The position numbers were made by a program, and so were the translations under genes. DNA of 64,000 nt, taken from NCBI GenBank assembly GCA_003142855.1, contig PLNW01000144.1, positions 62,001-126,000 of the forward strand. Reading direction: 5' to 3'. This DNA is from Myxococcales bacterium. Lineage in GTDB: Bacteria > Myxococcota_A > Polyangia > Fen-1088. The notes beneath the pieces were generated by a model, which was not told the origin of the DNA, searched no databases, and saw only the letters and a list, made by a program, of their open reading frames with translations. Positions 29,077-39,730 of the stretch are shown piece by piece; position 1 is the stretch's first letter, and each line of letters begins with the position of its first letter.

Positions 29077-31767
29077 CTACTTGCACGCGCCGTTTTGGCA
29101 GGCAGCGGGCGTGCCGCACGCGGAGCCGCACGTACCGCAGTTTGCGCTGTCGCTGCCCAGGTTCACACAGAATCCGTTGCAGTCGGCCAAGCCGGGCGCA
29201 CACGACGAGCAGCAGCGGAACCCGGTGTCCGGATACGAGAAGTCCTGCGCGAGCGTGGCGGCCATGAAGGTGCAATCCAAGCCGACGGAGAAGCTGTCGA
29301 AGGCGCCCCCTCGGATGGTGTACACCTTGCGCCCGTCGGCCAATGTGCCGCGCAGATCGTTGGTCCATTCGGCCAGGTTGCCGCTCATGTCAAAGACCGC
29401 CGCGCCAGCATCGCTCGGGTCGAGATTCCCGGACGTGGTGCACTGGTTGAACGAGCCCACGGTCGCCACGGCGTTCAGGTTTGCTTCGGCGCCGTTGCAC
29501 AGGGTCGCATCGTAGCTGGCAGCGTAGGGGTAGCAGCCGCTGGTGCAGGTCTTGCCCAGCGTGCAGGCAAAACCCCATTCGTCGGTGATGACCGTGGAAT
29601 TGTTGCGCGTGACTTGGCACAGGCGCATGCCGGCGGCGCGGCAAGCGGCCTCGGCCGCCGTCCAGGTCACTGAACTCCAGGGCAGGACGCCGGTTCCGCT
29701 TGCACTGCTTGGGCGCGAGCAGGCGCGCGCGGAGGAAGATCCCGCGGACATCGCGTTGGCGTCGACGCGGCTGGCTTCATAGCTATAGATGTAGTAGCTG
29801 CCACCGGGTGCATCGGTCGCCGCAACATGGACCACGGCATCGCGCACGCCCTTGCACTCCTGGCCCGCACACTGGGGCAGTCCCAGGCCAGCCGGGTTGT
29901 CCCAGCTTTCGTCGATGAGCCCATCGCAGTCGTTGTCCTTGCCATCACAGATTTCGTCGGTCGGCGTGGCGGCCGCGGATCCGGACAGATCACAGGCTGG
30001 GGCCAAAGTCTTGTCGGCTTGGCACTTGATGGTTCCCACGCGGCGGCATTCACCCAGGCCGGTGTCGTCGCTGCATGGCGTGCCTAGGACAGTGGATGCA
30101 AACTCGTCCACGGCGCCGTCACAGTCGTTGTCGAGCCCATCGCACCAGGATTCCTGCGCCACGAGCTGATTGGGACCGGCCAGCTGAACAGTGGCCGGGT
30201 AGTTGCAAGTCCAGCTTGGCTCACTCGCGCCAGACGGGGTGGTGCACACGGGAAAGCTGGCGCTGCCAGGGAAGCGCGTCGAGCCACCGGGGCCCTTGCC
30301 GCATTCGCCGGCCTGGCGGCAGAAGTTGACGGTGGGCTGAATCAGGCCGGGGTCGTCTCCGTCGGTGAGCCCGTTGCAGTCGTTGTCCTTGCCATCACAA
30401 ACTTCGGGTCCATCGGGTGTGCAGGCGTATTCGCAGCCGTTGCTCGGGTTGTGGTCGACATCGGACCACCCCTGCTGGCACGCGCCCATCTGACAGTGGG
30501 CGTTGCTGCACAACCCAGTCGCGTGCGCGTAGCTGCAGGCCACGGCGCAAGAGCCGCAGTGTCGCGGATCGGTCTGCAAGACGAAATCTTCGTCGACCAA
30601 GCCGTCGCAGTCGTTGTCGAGGCCGTCGCACAGTTCCGCTTGCGGCGTGACCGCTCCGGTACAGACCAAGGCCCCGGCGGTGCACGCCCAGGCGCCCAAT
30701 CGACACTGACCGGTGCAGGTTCCGGTTTGCAGGTTGCAGCCGTCAGCCCCCAGCGGATAGCAAGGCTTGCCCAGGTTGGGATCGCTCTCGTCGACAAGGC
30801 CGTTGCAGTCGTTGTCGATTCCATCGCAAACTTCCGGGCTGGGTTGGCCCGCGCCCACGCAGACGGATGCGCCGGCGATGCAGGTGAGAGCACCCGGCTG
30901 GCACCCGTTTCCGCCGCAAGGCTGACCCACGTCTGTAGCATGGTCGTCGATGAGCCCATTGCAGTCGTTGTCTTTGCCGTCGCAGATCTCGACGCCGCCG
31001 TTGCTCGGCGTGCAGGCGTACTCACACCCGTTGTCAGCATTGCCATCGACATCGAAGTAGCCAGGCAAGCAGGCGAGGCTGCACTTCCCCTGCTGGCAAC
31101 GCCCGCTGGAGTGGGCGGCGCTGCACACATGGCCGCATTGGCCGCAGTTGATCGGGTCGGTCTGCAGGTCGAAGCCTTCGTCGATGGTGCCATCGCAGTT
31201 GTTGTCCGCGCCATCGCAGATTTCGACGCCACCGTTGCTGGTCACGCATTCGCAGCCGTTTCCGGCCTGGCCATCAAGGTCGACGTAGCCGGGATCGCAA
31301 CTGCCCACCCCGCACTGGCCTGCCAGGCAGGCCGCATGGCCGTGGGGAATCTCGCAAATCTTCCCGCACACGCCGCAGTTCTCAGGGTCAGTTTGAAGGT
31401 TGGCCCCACGGCAGACCCCATCGGGTGAGGTTCCGGGCTTCGCATCGGAAGACTTCCCGCCATCGGCGGAGTTCCCTGCATCTCCTGGGTTGTGCAAAAA
31501 TGTGTCCCCGGCGTCCATGCCGACCGACCCGATGATTCGTTCAACATTGGCCTGACGCTGCTGGCAGGCACCCAGAGCCAGGGCGAATGCCAAGGTGGTG
31601 CCGACAGCTACGCAGCCCACCTGCCACTGTCCCGCGGCTCGCCTGAGCCCCCCATCGGTCGAGACACCGGACAGACCTGGGGTACGAGTCACAGCCGCTT
31701 CCATGAGAGCCCTAGTGTACAGTCTTGCGACGGGCGCTGTAAATCTCGACGGATTCGAGGTGATCAT
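29077..31767 (-). CDS. MopE-repeat lipoprotein fused to FGE/SUMF1-like domain
   Basis: 896 residues. The start at 31767 overlaps the stop of the upstream GGDEF gene (ATGA); an alternative is ATG 31704. The signal ends ALALGAC. Seven CDGxDNDCxGxxDE motifs, typical of MopE-type putative metal-binding proteins, are spread over residues about 140-620, with CGxCGxxC knots between. Residues about 640-850 resemble the formylglycine-generating enzyme/SUMF1 fold (MRLCQVTRNN, then FDMSGNLAEWTND, RGGAF and FRCCSSC). A last Cys-rich knot ends the protein. The fold is used by enzymes and by sugar- or ligand-binding proteins, so activity is uncertain. It is probably on the cell surface. Confidence 0.8.
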   Translation of the reverse strand: MITSNPSRFTAPVARLYTRALMEAAVTRTPGLSGVSTDGGLRRAAGQWQVGCVAVGTTLAFALALGACQQRQANVERIIGSVGMDAGDTFLHNPGDAGNSADGGKSSDAKPGTSPDGVCRGANLQTDPENCGVCGKICEIPHGHAACLAGQCGVGSCDPGYVDLDGQAGNGCECVTSNGGVEICDGADNNCDGTIDEGFDLQTDPINCGQCGHVCSAAHSSGRCQQGKCSLACLPGYFDVDGNADNGCEYACTPSNGGVEICDGKDNDCNGLIDDHATDVGQPCGGNGCQPGALTCIAGASVCVGAGQPSPEVCDGIDNDCNGLVDESDPNLGKPCYPLGADGCNLQTGTCTGQCRLGAWACTAGALVCTGAVTPQAELCDGLDNDCDGLVDEDFVLQTDPRHCGSCAVACSYAHATGLCSNAHCQMGACQQGWSDVDHNPSNGCEYACTPDGPEVCDGKDNDCNGLTDGDDPGLIQPTVNFCRQAGECGKGPGGSTRFPGSASFPVCTTPSGASEPSWTCNYPATVQLAGPNQLVAQESWCDGLDNDCDGAVDEFASTVLGTPCSDDTGLGECRRVGTIKCQADKTLAPACDLSGSAAATPTDEICDGKDNDCDGLIDESWDNPAGLGLPQCAGQECKGVRDAVVHVAATDAPGGSYYIYSYEASRVDANAMSAGSSSARACSRPSSASGTGVLPWSSVTWTAAEAACRAAGMRLCQVTRNNSTVITDEWGFACTLGKTCTSGCYPYAASYDATLCNGAEANLNAVATVGSFNQCTTSGNLDPSDAGAAVFDMSGNLAEWTNDLRGTLADGRKVYTIRGGAFDSFSVGLDCTFMAATLAQDFSYPDTGFRCCSSCAPGLADCNGFCVNLGSDSANCGTCGSACGTPAACQNGACK

Positions 31768-32387
31768 CCTGTGCGCACAGCCGCGGCCGGCGGCCGTGCG
31801 AGGGGCGGGCCTGCCGACGCGATCTTCTGGCGGCGCTGGTCCAGGTCGATCTGGTCGTCAGCGACGCGAATAAGATCGTCGCAGCTGGTGCCATTCTCCG
31901 GATAGTAGGCGAACCCAAAGCTGAGGCCGATGGAGAAGGAAGCGTCGGTGCGGGCCTGGGACAGAGCCGCGCGCAAGCGCGCGAGCAGCGGCGCGGCCTC
32001 GCTCGCCCGCATCTCGGGGAAGAGCACCGCGAACTCATCGCCCCCGACACGGCAGAGTACGTCGTGGGTGCGCAACAAGCGTTCGAGAAACTCGGCCACC
32101 CAGCGCAGAACCAGATCCCCGTCCTCGTGGCTGTGGCTGTCGTTGAGCACCTTGAGATCATTGACATCGACCATCATGATGCTGAAGTGGCGCTGCGGCT
32201 GGCGACGCGCGCGGCTCAATTCCTCGGTGAGACGCTCGATGAAGTAGCGGCGATTCCACAGTCCGGTAAGCTCGTCGCGGTAAGCGAGGGAGCGAGAGGC
32301 CTCCAGCTGAGCAAGCTCGTGGCGCAATTCGGCATTCTCGCGCAGCAAGTCCTTCGCGCTCAGCGGCGCGGATCGAGTCAGGTTCAT
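31764..32387 (-). CDS. Diguanylate cyclase (GGDEF)
   Basis: About 207 residues from the ATG at 32387. After a short N-terminal coiled-coil (LRENAELRHELAQLEASRSL) comes one GGDEF domain with an intact active site (RVGGDEFAVLF). The inhibitory I-site RTHD lies five residues before it, so it should make cyclic di-GMP from GTP and be product-inhibited. No sensor domain is present; the coiled coil may drive dimerisation. It is cytoplasmic. Its stop overlaps the next gene's start. Confidence 0.9.
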   Translation of the reverse strand: MNLTRSAPLSAKDLLRENAELRHELAQLEASRSLAYRDELTGLWNRRYFIERLTEELSRARRQPQRHFSIMMVDVNDLKVLNDSHSHEDGDLVLRWVAEFLERLLRTHDVLCRVGGDEFAVLFPEMRASEAAPLLARLRAALSQARTDASFSIGLSFGFAYYPENGTSCDDLIRVADDQIDLDQRRQKIASAGPPLARPPAAAVRTG

Positions 32388-32462
32388 ACTTCCCACAACA
32401 AATCTTCTAGCAAAAAGGTCGCTGGTGCGCCAACGCGGCCCCGTATAATCCCTCACGGAAAC

Positions 32463-33146
32463 ATGCCTTTTCGCACTGCAGTCCTCTTCGATCTCGACGG
32501 AACCTTGGTCGACACCGAGCGCGACAACGTGGAGTCGGTCGTGCTGGCGCTTCGACGCTGGCAGGTCGAGCTAGACGGTGCCGAGCGCCACTTCGTGGTG
32601 GGCCATTCCTGGAATGAGATTTACACCATGTTGTGCCGCAACCATGGGCTGCAAGTGGGCATGGATGAGGTCATCGCGCGGGCGGTGGAGGAAAAGCGGC
32701 AGCTCCTCGCACACAAGGGATATCAGCCGCTGCCAGGGGCGCGCGATGCCGTCAAGCGTCTCGGCCGGCGTGCGGCTTTGGCTGTGGTGTCGGGTGCCAG
32801 CCGGGTTGAAGTGAGCGAGGCTATCGTCGGGCTGGGGATGCTCGGCGATTTTCAGGTCTTGCTCGGGGCTGAGGACTACAGCAAGGGCAAACCGGATCCC
32901 GAGCCCTATCTGACCGCGATGCAGTTGCTTGCCGTGCAGCCCGCCGCTTGCATCGTGGTGGAGGACGCCGAGCCGGGCATTCTGGCGGGGCGCGCGGCCG
33001 GCGCTCATGTCATCGCGGTCAGGGCCGCCAACTACCTCGGATACGACCAGTCGGCGGCGCATGTCGTGCTCGACACGCTCGACGAAATGACCGACGAGCT
33101 GTGCGACCGGTTGCTGGGGCAGTCGAAATCGATCGCACGGGGCTAG
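32463..33146 (+). CDS. HAD-superfamily phosphatase
   Basis: 227 residues. Motif I DLDGTLVDTE gives nucleophile Asp10 and Asp12. Motif II is VVSGAS, motif III the Lys in YSKGKPDPEPY, and motif IV VVEDAEPG, the full set for a beta-phosphoglucomutase/phosphoglycolate phosphatase-like enzyme with an alpha-helical cap. The substrate is not predictable. A long upstream in-frame extension is antisense to the GGDEF gene and was rejected. The HMG-CoA lyase gene follows ten bases later and is probably co-transcribed. Confidence 0.88.
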   Translation: MPFRTAVLFDLDGTLVDTERDNVESVVLALRRWQVELDGAERHFVVGHSWNEIYTMLCRNHGLQVGMDEVIARAVEEKRQLLAHKGYQPLPGARDAVKRLGRRAALAVVSGASRVEVSEAIVGLGMLGDFQVLLGAEDYSKGKPDPEPYLTAMQLLAVQPAACIVVEDAEPGILAGRAAGAHVIAVRAANYLGYDQSAAHVVLDTLDEMTDELCDRLLGQSKSIARG

Positions 33147-33156
33147 CAGGGGCGCC

Positions 33157-34092
<936 letters not shown>

Positions 34093-34100
34093 GAGTGTTG

Positions 34101-34226
34101 GCTAGCCGTTACTCACAGAGTGCGCAGAGGGCAGGGAGGCAGAGGAGAGAAGGAAGGGTCGGGTTCCGTCCGGTCCGACTCTTCTTCCTCCTCCGACCTC
34201 TGGGCTCTCTGTGAGAAATAGCTAGC
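34101..34226. repeat. CACAGAG-type palindromic repeat between mvaB and aroC
   Basis: Arms TACTCACAGAGTGCGCAGAG... and ...GGGCTCTCTGTGAGAAATA pair imperfectly over about 50 bases. GCTAGC sits at both outer edges (34101-34106 and 34221-34226). The right edge overlaps the aroC stop. Lying between convergent genes, it could end transcription from both sides. Confidence 0.75.
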
Positions 34227-35298
34227 CTAGCGCCCGCTGGCGCAGGAAGTGGTCGGCCAGCACCAGGGCCATCATGGCTTCGACGATGGGCACCGCGCGC
34301 GGAAGCACGCAGGGGTCGTGACGGCCGCGCGGCTTGAGAACCGTGGGATTGCCGTCGAGGTCCACCGTCTCTTGTTCGCGCAGGATGGTGGCCACGGGTT
34401 TGAAGGCGGCGCGCACGATGATGTCCTCGCCGTTGGAAATGCCGCCCTGGATGCCGCCTGAGCGATTGCTGCGCGTGCGAATGCGGCCTTTTTCAGCGTA
34501 GAAGATATCGTTGTGCTCGGAGCCGTGCAGGCGCGTGCCGGCGAAGCCGCTGCCCACCTCGAAGCCTTTGCAAGCCGGGATGGACAGCAGGGCCTTGCCG
34601 AGATCGGCGTGCAACTTGTCGAACACCGGCTCGCCCAGCCCGGCGGGCACATGGCGCGCCACCGCCTCGATCACGCCGCCCAGGGAATCGCCGTCGGTGC
34701 GGGCCTGATCGATGAGCGCGATCATCTGATCGGCGACAGCCGCGTCCGGGCAGCGCACGATGTTCGCATCCACGTCCTTGCGTGTGACCTGGCTGGCGTC
34801 GACGGTGGCCCCCAGATTCTGGACCTGCTTCACATAGGCCACGATCTCGATCTGGGCTTGCTCAGCCAGCAACTTGCGTGCGATGGCGCCGCTGGCGACC
34901 CGACCGATGGTTTCGCGCGCGCTGGCCCGGCCGCCGCCCGCGGTCGCGCGAACTCCGTATTTGGCCTGGTAGGTATAGTCGGCATGGGACGGGCGAAAGG
35001 CCTGCCGGATTTCCTGGTAGTCGGCGGAGCGCGCGTCGGCGTTGCGCACCAGCAACGCAATAGGCGAGCCCAGGGTCACGCCTTCGTGCACGCCCGAAAG
35101 AATCGCGACGGCGTCTGCTTCATCGCGGCGGGTGGTGATGCGGCTTTGGCCGGGCCGGCGTCGGTCCAGCTCGACCTGAATCTCCTCGGCGGTGATGGGC
35201 ACGCGCGGCGGGCAGCCGTCCACCACGACCCCGATGGCCGGGCCGTGCGATTCACCCCAGGTTGCGATGCGGAAGAGTTGTCCGAATGTGCTCGCCAC
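34222..35298 (-). CDS. aroC: Chorismate synthase
   Basis: 358 residues. It makes chorismate from EPSP, the last shikimate step, with reduced FMN. The conserved [16 protein letters not shown] is at the N-terminus, followed by [34 protein letters not shown] and [11 protein letters not shown]. The GTG at 35298 is chosen because families begin at this point (M/V-A-S-T-F-G). The frame continues open to 37173, but that part is antisense to speA and was rejected. It is divergent from speA across 147 bases. Confidence 0.96.
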   Translation of the reverse strand: MASTFGQLFRIATWGESHGPAIGVVVDGCPPRVPITAEEIQVELDRRRPGQSRITTRRDEADAVAILSGVHEGVTLGSPIALLVRNADARSADYQEIRQAFRPSHADYTYQAKYGVRATAGGGRASARETIGRVASGAIARKLLAEQAQIEIVAYVKQVQNLGATVDASQVTRKDVDANIVRCPDAAVADQMIALIDQARTDGDSLGGVIEAVARHVPAGLGEPVFDKLHADLGKALLSIPACKGFEVGSGFAGTRLHGSEHNDIFYAEKGRIRTRSNRSGGIQGGISNGEDIIVRAAFKPVATILREQETVDLDGNPTVLKPRGRHDPCVLPRAVPIVEAMMALVLADHFLRQRALG

Positions 35299-35445
35299 GA
35301 TGGCCGACAGGGTAGCACGACTGGCGCGCGAAGCCGTGGCCGTGGCGAATTCTTGCCGCGCCTCGCATCGGCCGGGAGATGCCTTTCGCACGCCGGCCGA
35401 GTTTTCTTGTGGAATTTCGCGAAAGTTTTCTTCAACGTAGCAGCC

Positions 35446-37365
35446 ATGAGCACCAACGGAATCCCGCGCAAATGGACGGTCGCGGACTCCGCAGAGACCT
35501 ACGGCATCCGATACTGGAGCCAGGGCTACTTCTCCATCAACGATCTGGGCCACGTCGTCTGCCACCCGCAGGGACCCGACGCGGGCGCCATCGACCTGAA
35601 AGAACTGGTCGACGAGGTGGTTCGCCGGGGCATCGGGCTTCCCTTGCTGATTCGTTTTTCGGACATTCTCAAGAGCCGCGTGGTGGAACTGCACGAGGCC
35701 TTCAAGCGCGCCATCACGGAATACGGCTACAAGGGCGAGTATCGCGGCGTGTATCCCATCAAGGTCAACCAGCACCGCTACGTGGTCGAGGAGATCGTGC
35801 AGTTCGGCCGGCCCTACCACTACGGCCTGGAGGCTGGTTCCAAGCCCGAGCTGCTGGCGGTGATGGGCATCCTCGACGACGAGGAAGCGCTCATCGTGTG
35901 CAACGGGTACAAGGACGAGGAGTACATCGAGACTGCGCTCATGTGCTCCAAGCTCGGGCGCAAGGTGCTCATCGTGGTCGAGAAATTCTCCGAACTCGAC
36001 ATGATTGCGTCCACCGCCAAGCGCATCGGGGTCAGGCCCCGCATCGGCATCCGCGTGAAACTGGCATCCAAGGGGTCGGGCCGCTGGGAAGCCTCGGGCG
36101 GCGATCGCTCCAAGTTCGGCCTGTCCACGCGCGAGGTGGTCGAGGCGGTGCGCTTCCTGCGCGACGCTGACATGCTCAACTGCTTCGAGCTGATCCACTT
36201 TCACCTGGGCAGCCAGATCTCGGCCATCCGGGCCATCAAGAACGCCATGCGCGAGGCGAGCCGTTTCTTCGTCGAGATCGTCGGCCTGGGCGCGCCGCTG
36301 AAATATTTCGACGCGGGCGGCGGGCTGGGCGTGGACTACGACGGGTCGCAGACCAATTTCGCCTCGTCGATGAACTACACCTTGCAGGAATACGCCAACG
36401 ACTTGGTGTTCGGCCTGCAAGAGGTGTGCGACGCGGCCGGGGTCGCGCATCCCACCATCGTCACCGAATCGGGTCGCGCCGTGGTCGCCCACCATTCCAT
36501 GCTGGCCATCGACGTGCTGGGCGTGGGCGAATTCGACGTGGGCAAGGCGCCCGACAAGCTGCCCGACAATGTGTCGCGTCTGGTGCGCAACATGTTCGAC
36601 ACGGCCCGCGACATTTCCAGCAAGAACCTGCGCGAGGCGTACCACGACGCCCTGGAGTATCGCGAAGAGGCGCTGTCGTTGTTCTCGCTCGGCAGCCTGT
36701 CGCTCACCGAGCGGGTGATAGCGGAAGATATCTTCTGGGCCATCTGTCAGCGCGTGCTCAAGGTCGTGCGCGAGATGCGCGAGGCACCCGAGGAATTCGA
36801 GGGTTTGGAGCGCGCCCTGTCGGATACCTATTTCTGCAACTTCTCCATGTTTCAGTCGCTGCCCGACATTTGGGCCATCGACCAGCTTTTCCCCATCATG
36901 CCTATTCACCGGCTGGGCGAGGAACCCACGCGGCGGGCGGTGCTGGCTGACATCACCTGCGACTCCGACGGAAAGATCGATCACTTTATCGACCGGCGCG
37001 ACGTGAAGAACGTGCTGGAACTGCACCCGTACAACCACGGCGAAGGGTATTTCCTGGGCGTGTTTCTGGCCGGGGCCTATCAGGAGATCCTGGGCGATCT
37101 GCACAACCTGTTCGGCAACACCAACACCGTGCACGTCTCGCTGGCCCCGGGCGGCGGTTATCAGATCGAGCACGTGGTGACCGGCGACACGGTGACCGAC
37201 GTGCTCAAGTACGTCAGCTATGCGCGCGAGGACCTGATGGCGCGTGTGCGTCGCTTCGCCGAGCAGGCCGTGCGCACCAACGGCATGAGCCTGGAGGAGA
37301 CGCGTTCACTCCTGCGCATGTACGAGGAGGGGTTGGCGGGATACACGTATCTGGAACGGGGATAG
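35446..37365 (+). CDS. speA: Biosynthetic arginine decarboxylase
   Basis: 639 residues, normal for the PLP-dependent SpeA family. It converts arginine to agmatine for polyamine synthesis. The PLP Lys106 is in [10 protein letters not shown]; other conserved parts are [21 protein letters not shown] and the C-terminal [10 protein letters not shown]. The ATG at 35446 fits the family start ([17 protein letters not shown]). An upstream in-frame extension antisense to aroC was dropped. Confidence 0.96.
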   Translation: MSTNGIPRKWTVADSAETYGIRYWSQGYFSINDLGHVVCHPQGPDAGAIDLKELVDEVVRRGIGLPLLIRFSDILKSRVVELHEAFKRAITEYGYKGEYRGVYPIKVNQHRYVVEEIVQFGRPYHYGLEAGSKPELLAVMGILDDEEALIVCNGYKDEEYIETALMCSKLGRKVLIVVEKFSELDMIASTAKRIGVRPRIGIRVKLASKGSGRWEASGGDRSKFGLSTREVVEAVRFLRDADMLNCFELIHFHLGSQISAIRAIKNAMREASRFFVEIVGLGAPLKYFDAGGGLGVDYDGSQTNFASSMNYTLQEYANDLVFGLQEVCDAAGVAHPTIVTESGRAVVAHHSMLAIDVLGVGEFDVGKAPDKLPDNVSRLVRNMFDTARDISSKNLREAYHDALEYREEALSLFSLGSLSLTERVIAEDIFWAICQRVLKVVREMREAPEEFEGLERALSDTYFCNFSMFQSLPDIWAIDQLFPIMPIHRLGEEPTRRAVLADITCDSDGKIDHFIDRRDVKNVLELHPYNHGEGYFLGVFLAGAYQEILGDLHNLFGNTNTVHVSLAPGGGYQIEHVVTGDTVTDVLKYVSYAREDLMARVRRFAEQAVRTNGMSLEETRSLLRMYEEGLAGYTYLERG

Positions 37366-37386
37366 CGGCCGGGTCACTCGGCCCCG

Positions 37387-39696
37387 TCAGTCCATGACGA
37401 TCTCTTCGGGGCAGAGTTGGGTGTTGGCCAGGCACGGGAAGGTCAGACCACCGAGCGCCGCCAGAATGCAGTCCAGGATCTGCGAGTTGGTGCCGCCGTC
37501 CGTCGCGCCGCGCACGTCAACGACAGCACCGTTGCTGTCGAGAACGATAGCATAGCCCGCAGGATAGCGCGCGGCCCCGCAGTTGAGGATTGCGCTCGCC
37601 AACGTCGCGTTGCTGTTGTTGTCAACGAAAGTGGTACCGGAGTAGAGGCTGCAGCCGCTGGTGTCGAGGCCAGCCAAGGACGCGGTGGCCATCTGTCCCA
37701 ACTTGTCCAGCCGGTCTTGACTGTTCTGGTCGCATCCCGGGACCGAAAGATAGGAGTCTGGGGCCAGGTAGAAACTTGCACAACTCTTGGAAGAATCGCT
37801 GCAGGGGGCGCTAGAGACATAGCCGGAAAAGCATGGTGCAGCGGCTGCTACCCGTTCCTTCACCGTGCGATCGATCTCGTCAGCGCAGGCAGTGGGGTTG
37901 ATGAGAACCGCATCAGGCTGAGCGTCGGTGCCGGAGCCTGTTCTTGAATCCGGTTGCGCGTCTATGCTGACGCTTGCTTGTGAGTCAGGGCGAGCGTCTG
38001 CGCTGACGCCTGCCTCCGCCCGTGAGGCCCGCATGGGGTGCGAGCCGCAGCTTGCCGAGGCGAAGAGAAAGATCAGACCCGACGCGGCCGCCACCGCCAC
38101 GGGCGAAAAGCGTCGTTCGGGTGTGCCGAGAAGACGATTGACCTCGGTTTCGAGGCGTTCGATCTCGGCGCTGAACCAACGTGCGCGCTCGGCCAGGCCG
38201 TGCACGAGCTCGTCCGCCTGGCTGCCATTCCGGGCGCCGGCCAGAGTCTTGCGCAGTGACTCGACGTTGAAGGTATTGAGGCGCGTTCTCAGATCCCTGA
38301 GTGCAGTATCCAGGTCAGCGGCCGGCTGGCGCCCGTCCAAGCGGCGTGCCACAGCCAGCACCGTGTGCGTCTCGTGAAGTCGCTGGGTTAGGCTGTGGTT
38401 GCCGAAGGCCTCTATGCGAACCCGCGTGGCCAGCTCAGTGAATCGCTGGGCCACGGGATCGGCGAGTCGGTAATCCCAGCGCAGAGGATTGCCATAGAGG
38501 CGTCCTTCGCGCAGCAAACGCTGGTAGAGCTCGGTGCCGTGATAGGCCTTCATCCGGGTCACCTCGAAGAGCCCGTGCTCGATGCGCTCCAGGAAGCGCA
38601 AGCCTTCCTCAATCGATGCGACCGTCGAATTGGGATGCACGAGCATCAGGTTGCTCACGCTCGCGACGCCGCGCTCGTCCAGCTCCTGCAGAATCGAGAG
38701 CGCATGTTCGGGGTCGCACTGTCGCCGGAACAATCGCCCTTGCTCGGCACTGGGAAACTCGATGCCAAGAAAACAACGGGCCAGCCCAATCTCGGCGAAG
38801 CGTCGCGCGACGGCCTGGGTCACCCGTTCAGCACGCAGCATGCATCCCAGAGCAAGCTTGGGAACCTTTGCGGCCTTGAGCCGGCGTTGCAGATCGGAAA
38901 GCCAAGCCAGGGCGTCTGCTTCCCGGTAGGGCAGAGCGTGCTCGTCGACGAAGTACGCGTAGCCATGGCCCGAGCGGGCCAGCCCTGCCAGCTCGTCAGC
39001 CACGTCATCCACCGTGCGCCGACGAATTCCTCCCACGCCCGATGAGAGCAACTGCTGCCGCGAATGACCTGCGCGCAGACCTTCCGCGACCTCGGCGTCT
39101 TGCAAGGCCGCGGGGCCGCAGTAGCTGCACCGGCCGGCGCAGCCCCGCGTGGCAGACACATGGGCCACCTTGCGGCCGAGCATGCGCATGCCCTCGTGCC
39201 GGACAGGCAGCAGCGTGGTGGGAAGCGGGTTGAGCACGTCGGCAGGAGGGCCGTCGCCGGCGCGGGTTGACAGACCGGGCACGCAGGCAATCGACTCGCC
39301 CCGCGCCAAGGCCCGAACCAGGGCAAGCAAGGGCGCCTCGCCAGCGAATCGCACCACGCTGTCCAGCCAGGCGTAGCGGCCGAGCAGCCAGGTGCGCGCC
39401 AGCGTGGCGAAGGGACCGCCCACCGTGATGTGGCCGCGATAGCCCAGTCGCCTCAGCAGCTCGCCCAGCGCGAGCGGCAACACCGATGAAGCACCGTCTT
39501 GCAGAGACAGCCCAACCAGGTCGGGCGGCTGCTTGCAGATGGAACGCGCGATGGGCAGGATATCGTCGACGTGGTTCAGCACGTGCCGGCTCCTGCGCAC
39601 GGCCGCGCCAGCCAGGGCCGCTTCGAGATAGCCGATGCCCAAGTGGTCGTTGTGTTCCAGCCGGCGTCCGACCAGGGCGACGGAACTTTTCTTCAT
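37387..39696 (-). CDS. B12-binding-type radical SAM protein fused to an anchored extracytoplasmic domain
   Basis: 769 residues. Residues 1-150 resemble the cobalamin-binding/BchE-type N-domain (LQDGASSVLPLALGELLRRLGY). The radical SAM core has its cluster motif Cys186-xxx-Cys190-xx-Cys193 (RGCAGRCSYC) and a typical YFVDEHALP. A helical region (to about 530) is followed by a single hydrophobic segment (about 534-552, VAVAAASGLIFLFASASC), a DARPDSQ/DAQPDSR linker and a cysteine-rich domain to the end. A cytoplasmic iron-sulfur enzyme joined to an exported domain is unusual. I found no start codon that would separate the halves. The substrate is unknown. Confidence 0.75.
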   Translation of the reverse strand: MKKSSVALVGRRLEHNDHLGIGYLEAALAGAAVRRSRHVLNHVDDILPIARSICKQPPDLVGLSLQDGASSVLPLALGELLRRLGYRGHITVGGPFATLARTWLLGRYAWLDSVVRFAGEAPLLALVRALARGESIACVPGLSTRAGDGPPADVLNPLPTTLLPVRHEGMRMLGRKVAHVSATRGCAGRCSYCGPAALQDAEVAEGLRAGHSRQQLLSSGVGGIRRRTVDDVADELAGLARSGHGYAYFVDEHALPYREADALAWLSDLQRRLKAAKVPKLALGCMLRAERVTQAVARRFAEIGLARCFLGIEFPSAEQGRLFRRQCDPEHALSILQELDERGVASVSNLMLVHPNSTVASIEEGLRFLERIEHGLFEVTRMKAYHGTELYQRLLREGRLYGNPLRWDYRLADPVAQRFTELATRVRIEAFGNHSLTQRLHETHTVLAVARRLDGRQPAADLDTALRDLRTRLNTFNVESLRKTLAGARNGSQADELVHGLAERARWFSAEIERLETEVNRLLGTPERRFSPVAVAAASGLIFLFASASCGSHPMRASRAEAGVSADARPDSQASVSIDAQPDSRTGSGTDAQPDAVLINPTACADEIDRTVKERVAAAAPCFSGYVSSAPCSDSSKSCASFYLAPDSYLSVPGCDQNSQDRLDKLGQMATASLAGLDTSGCSLYSGTTFVDNNSNATLASAILNCGAARYPAGYAIVLDSNGAVVDVRGATDGGTNSQILDCILAALGGLTFPCLANTQLCPEEIVMD

Positions 39697-39730
39697 GAGC
39701 GCACCCCCTGCGCCAGCAGGGTATCACGTT

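Noticed and set aside
34513..35445. In-frame extension upstream of speA
   Set aside because: It is antisense to aroC and does not match the SpeA family start, which is at 35446.
34222..37173. 983-residue open frame on the minus strand covering aroC and speA
   Set aside because: Only 34222-35298 resembles a protein family (AroC). The rest is antisense to speA; GC-rich codon use keeps the frame open.
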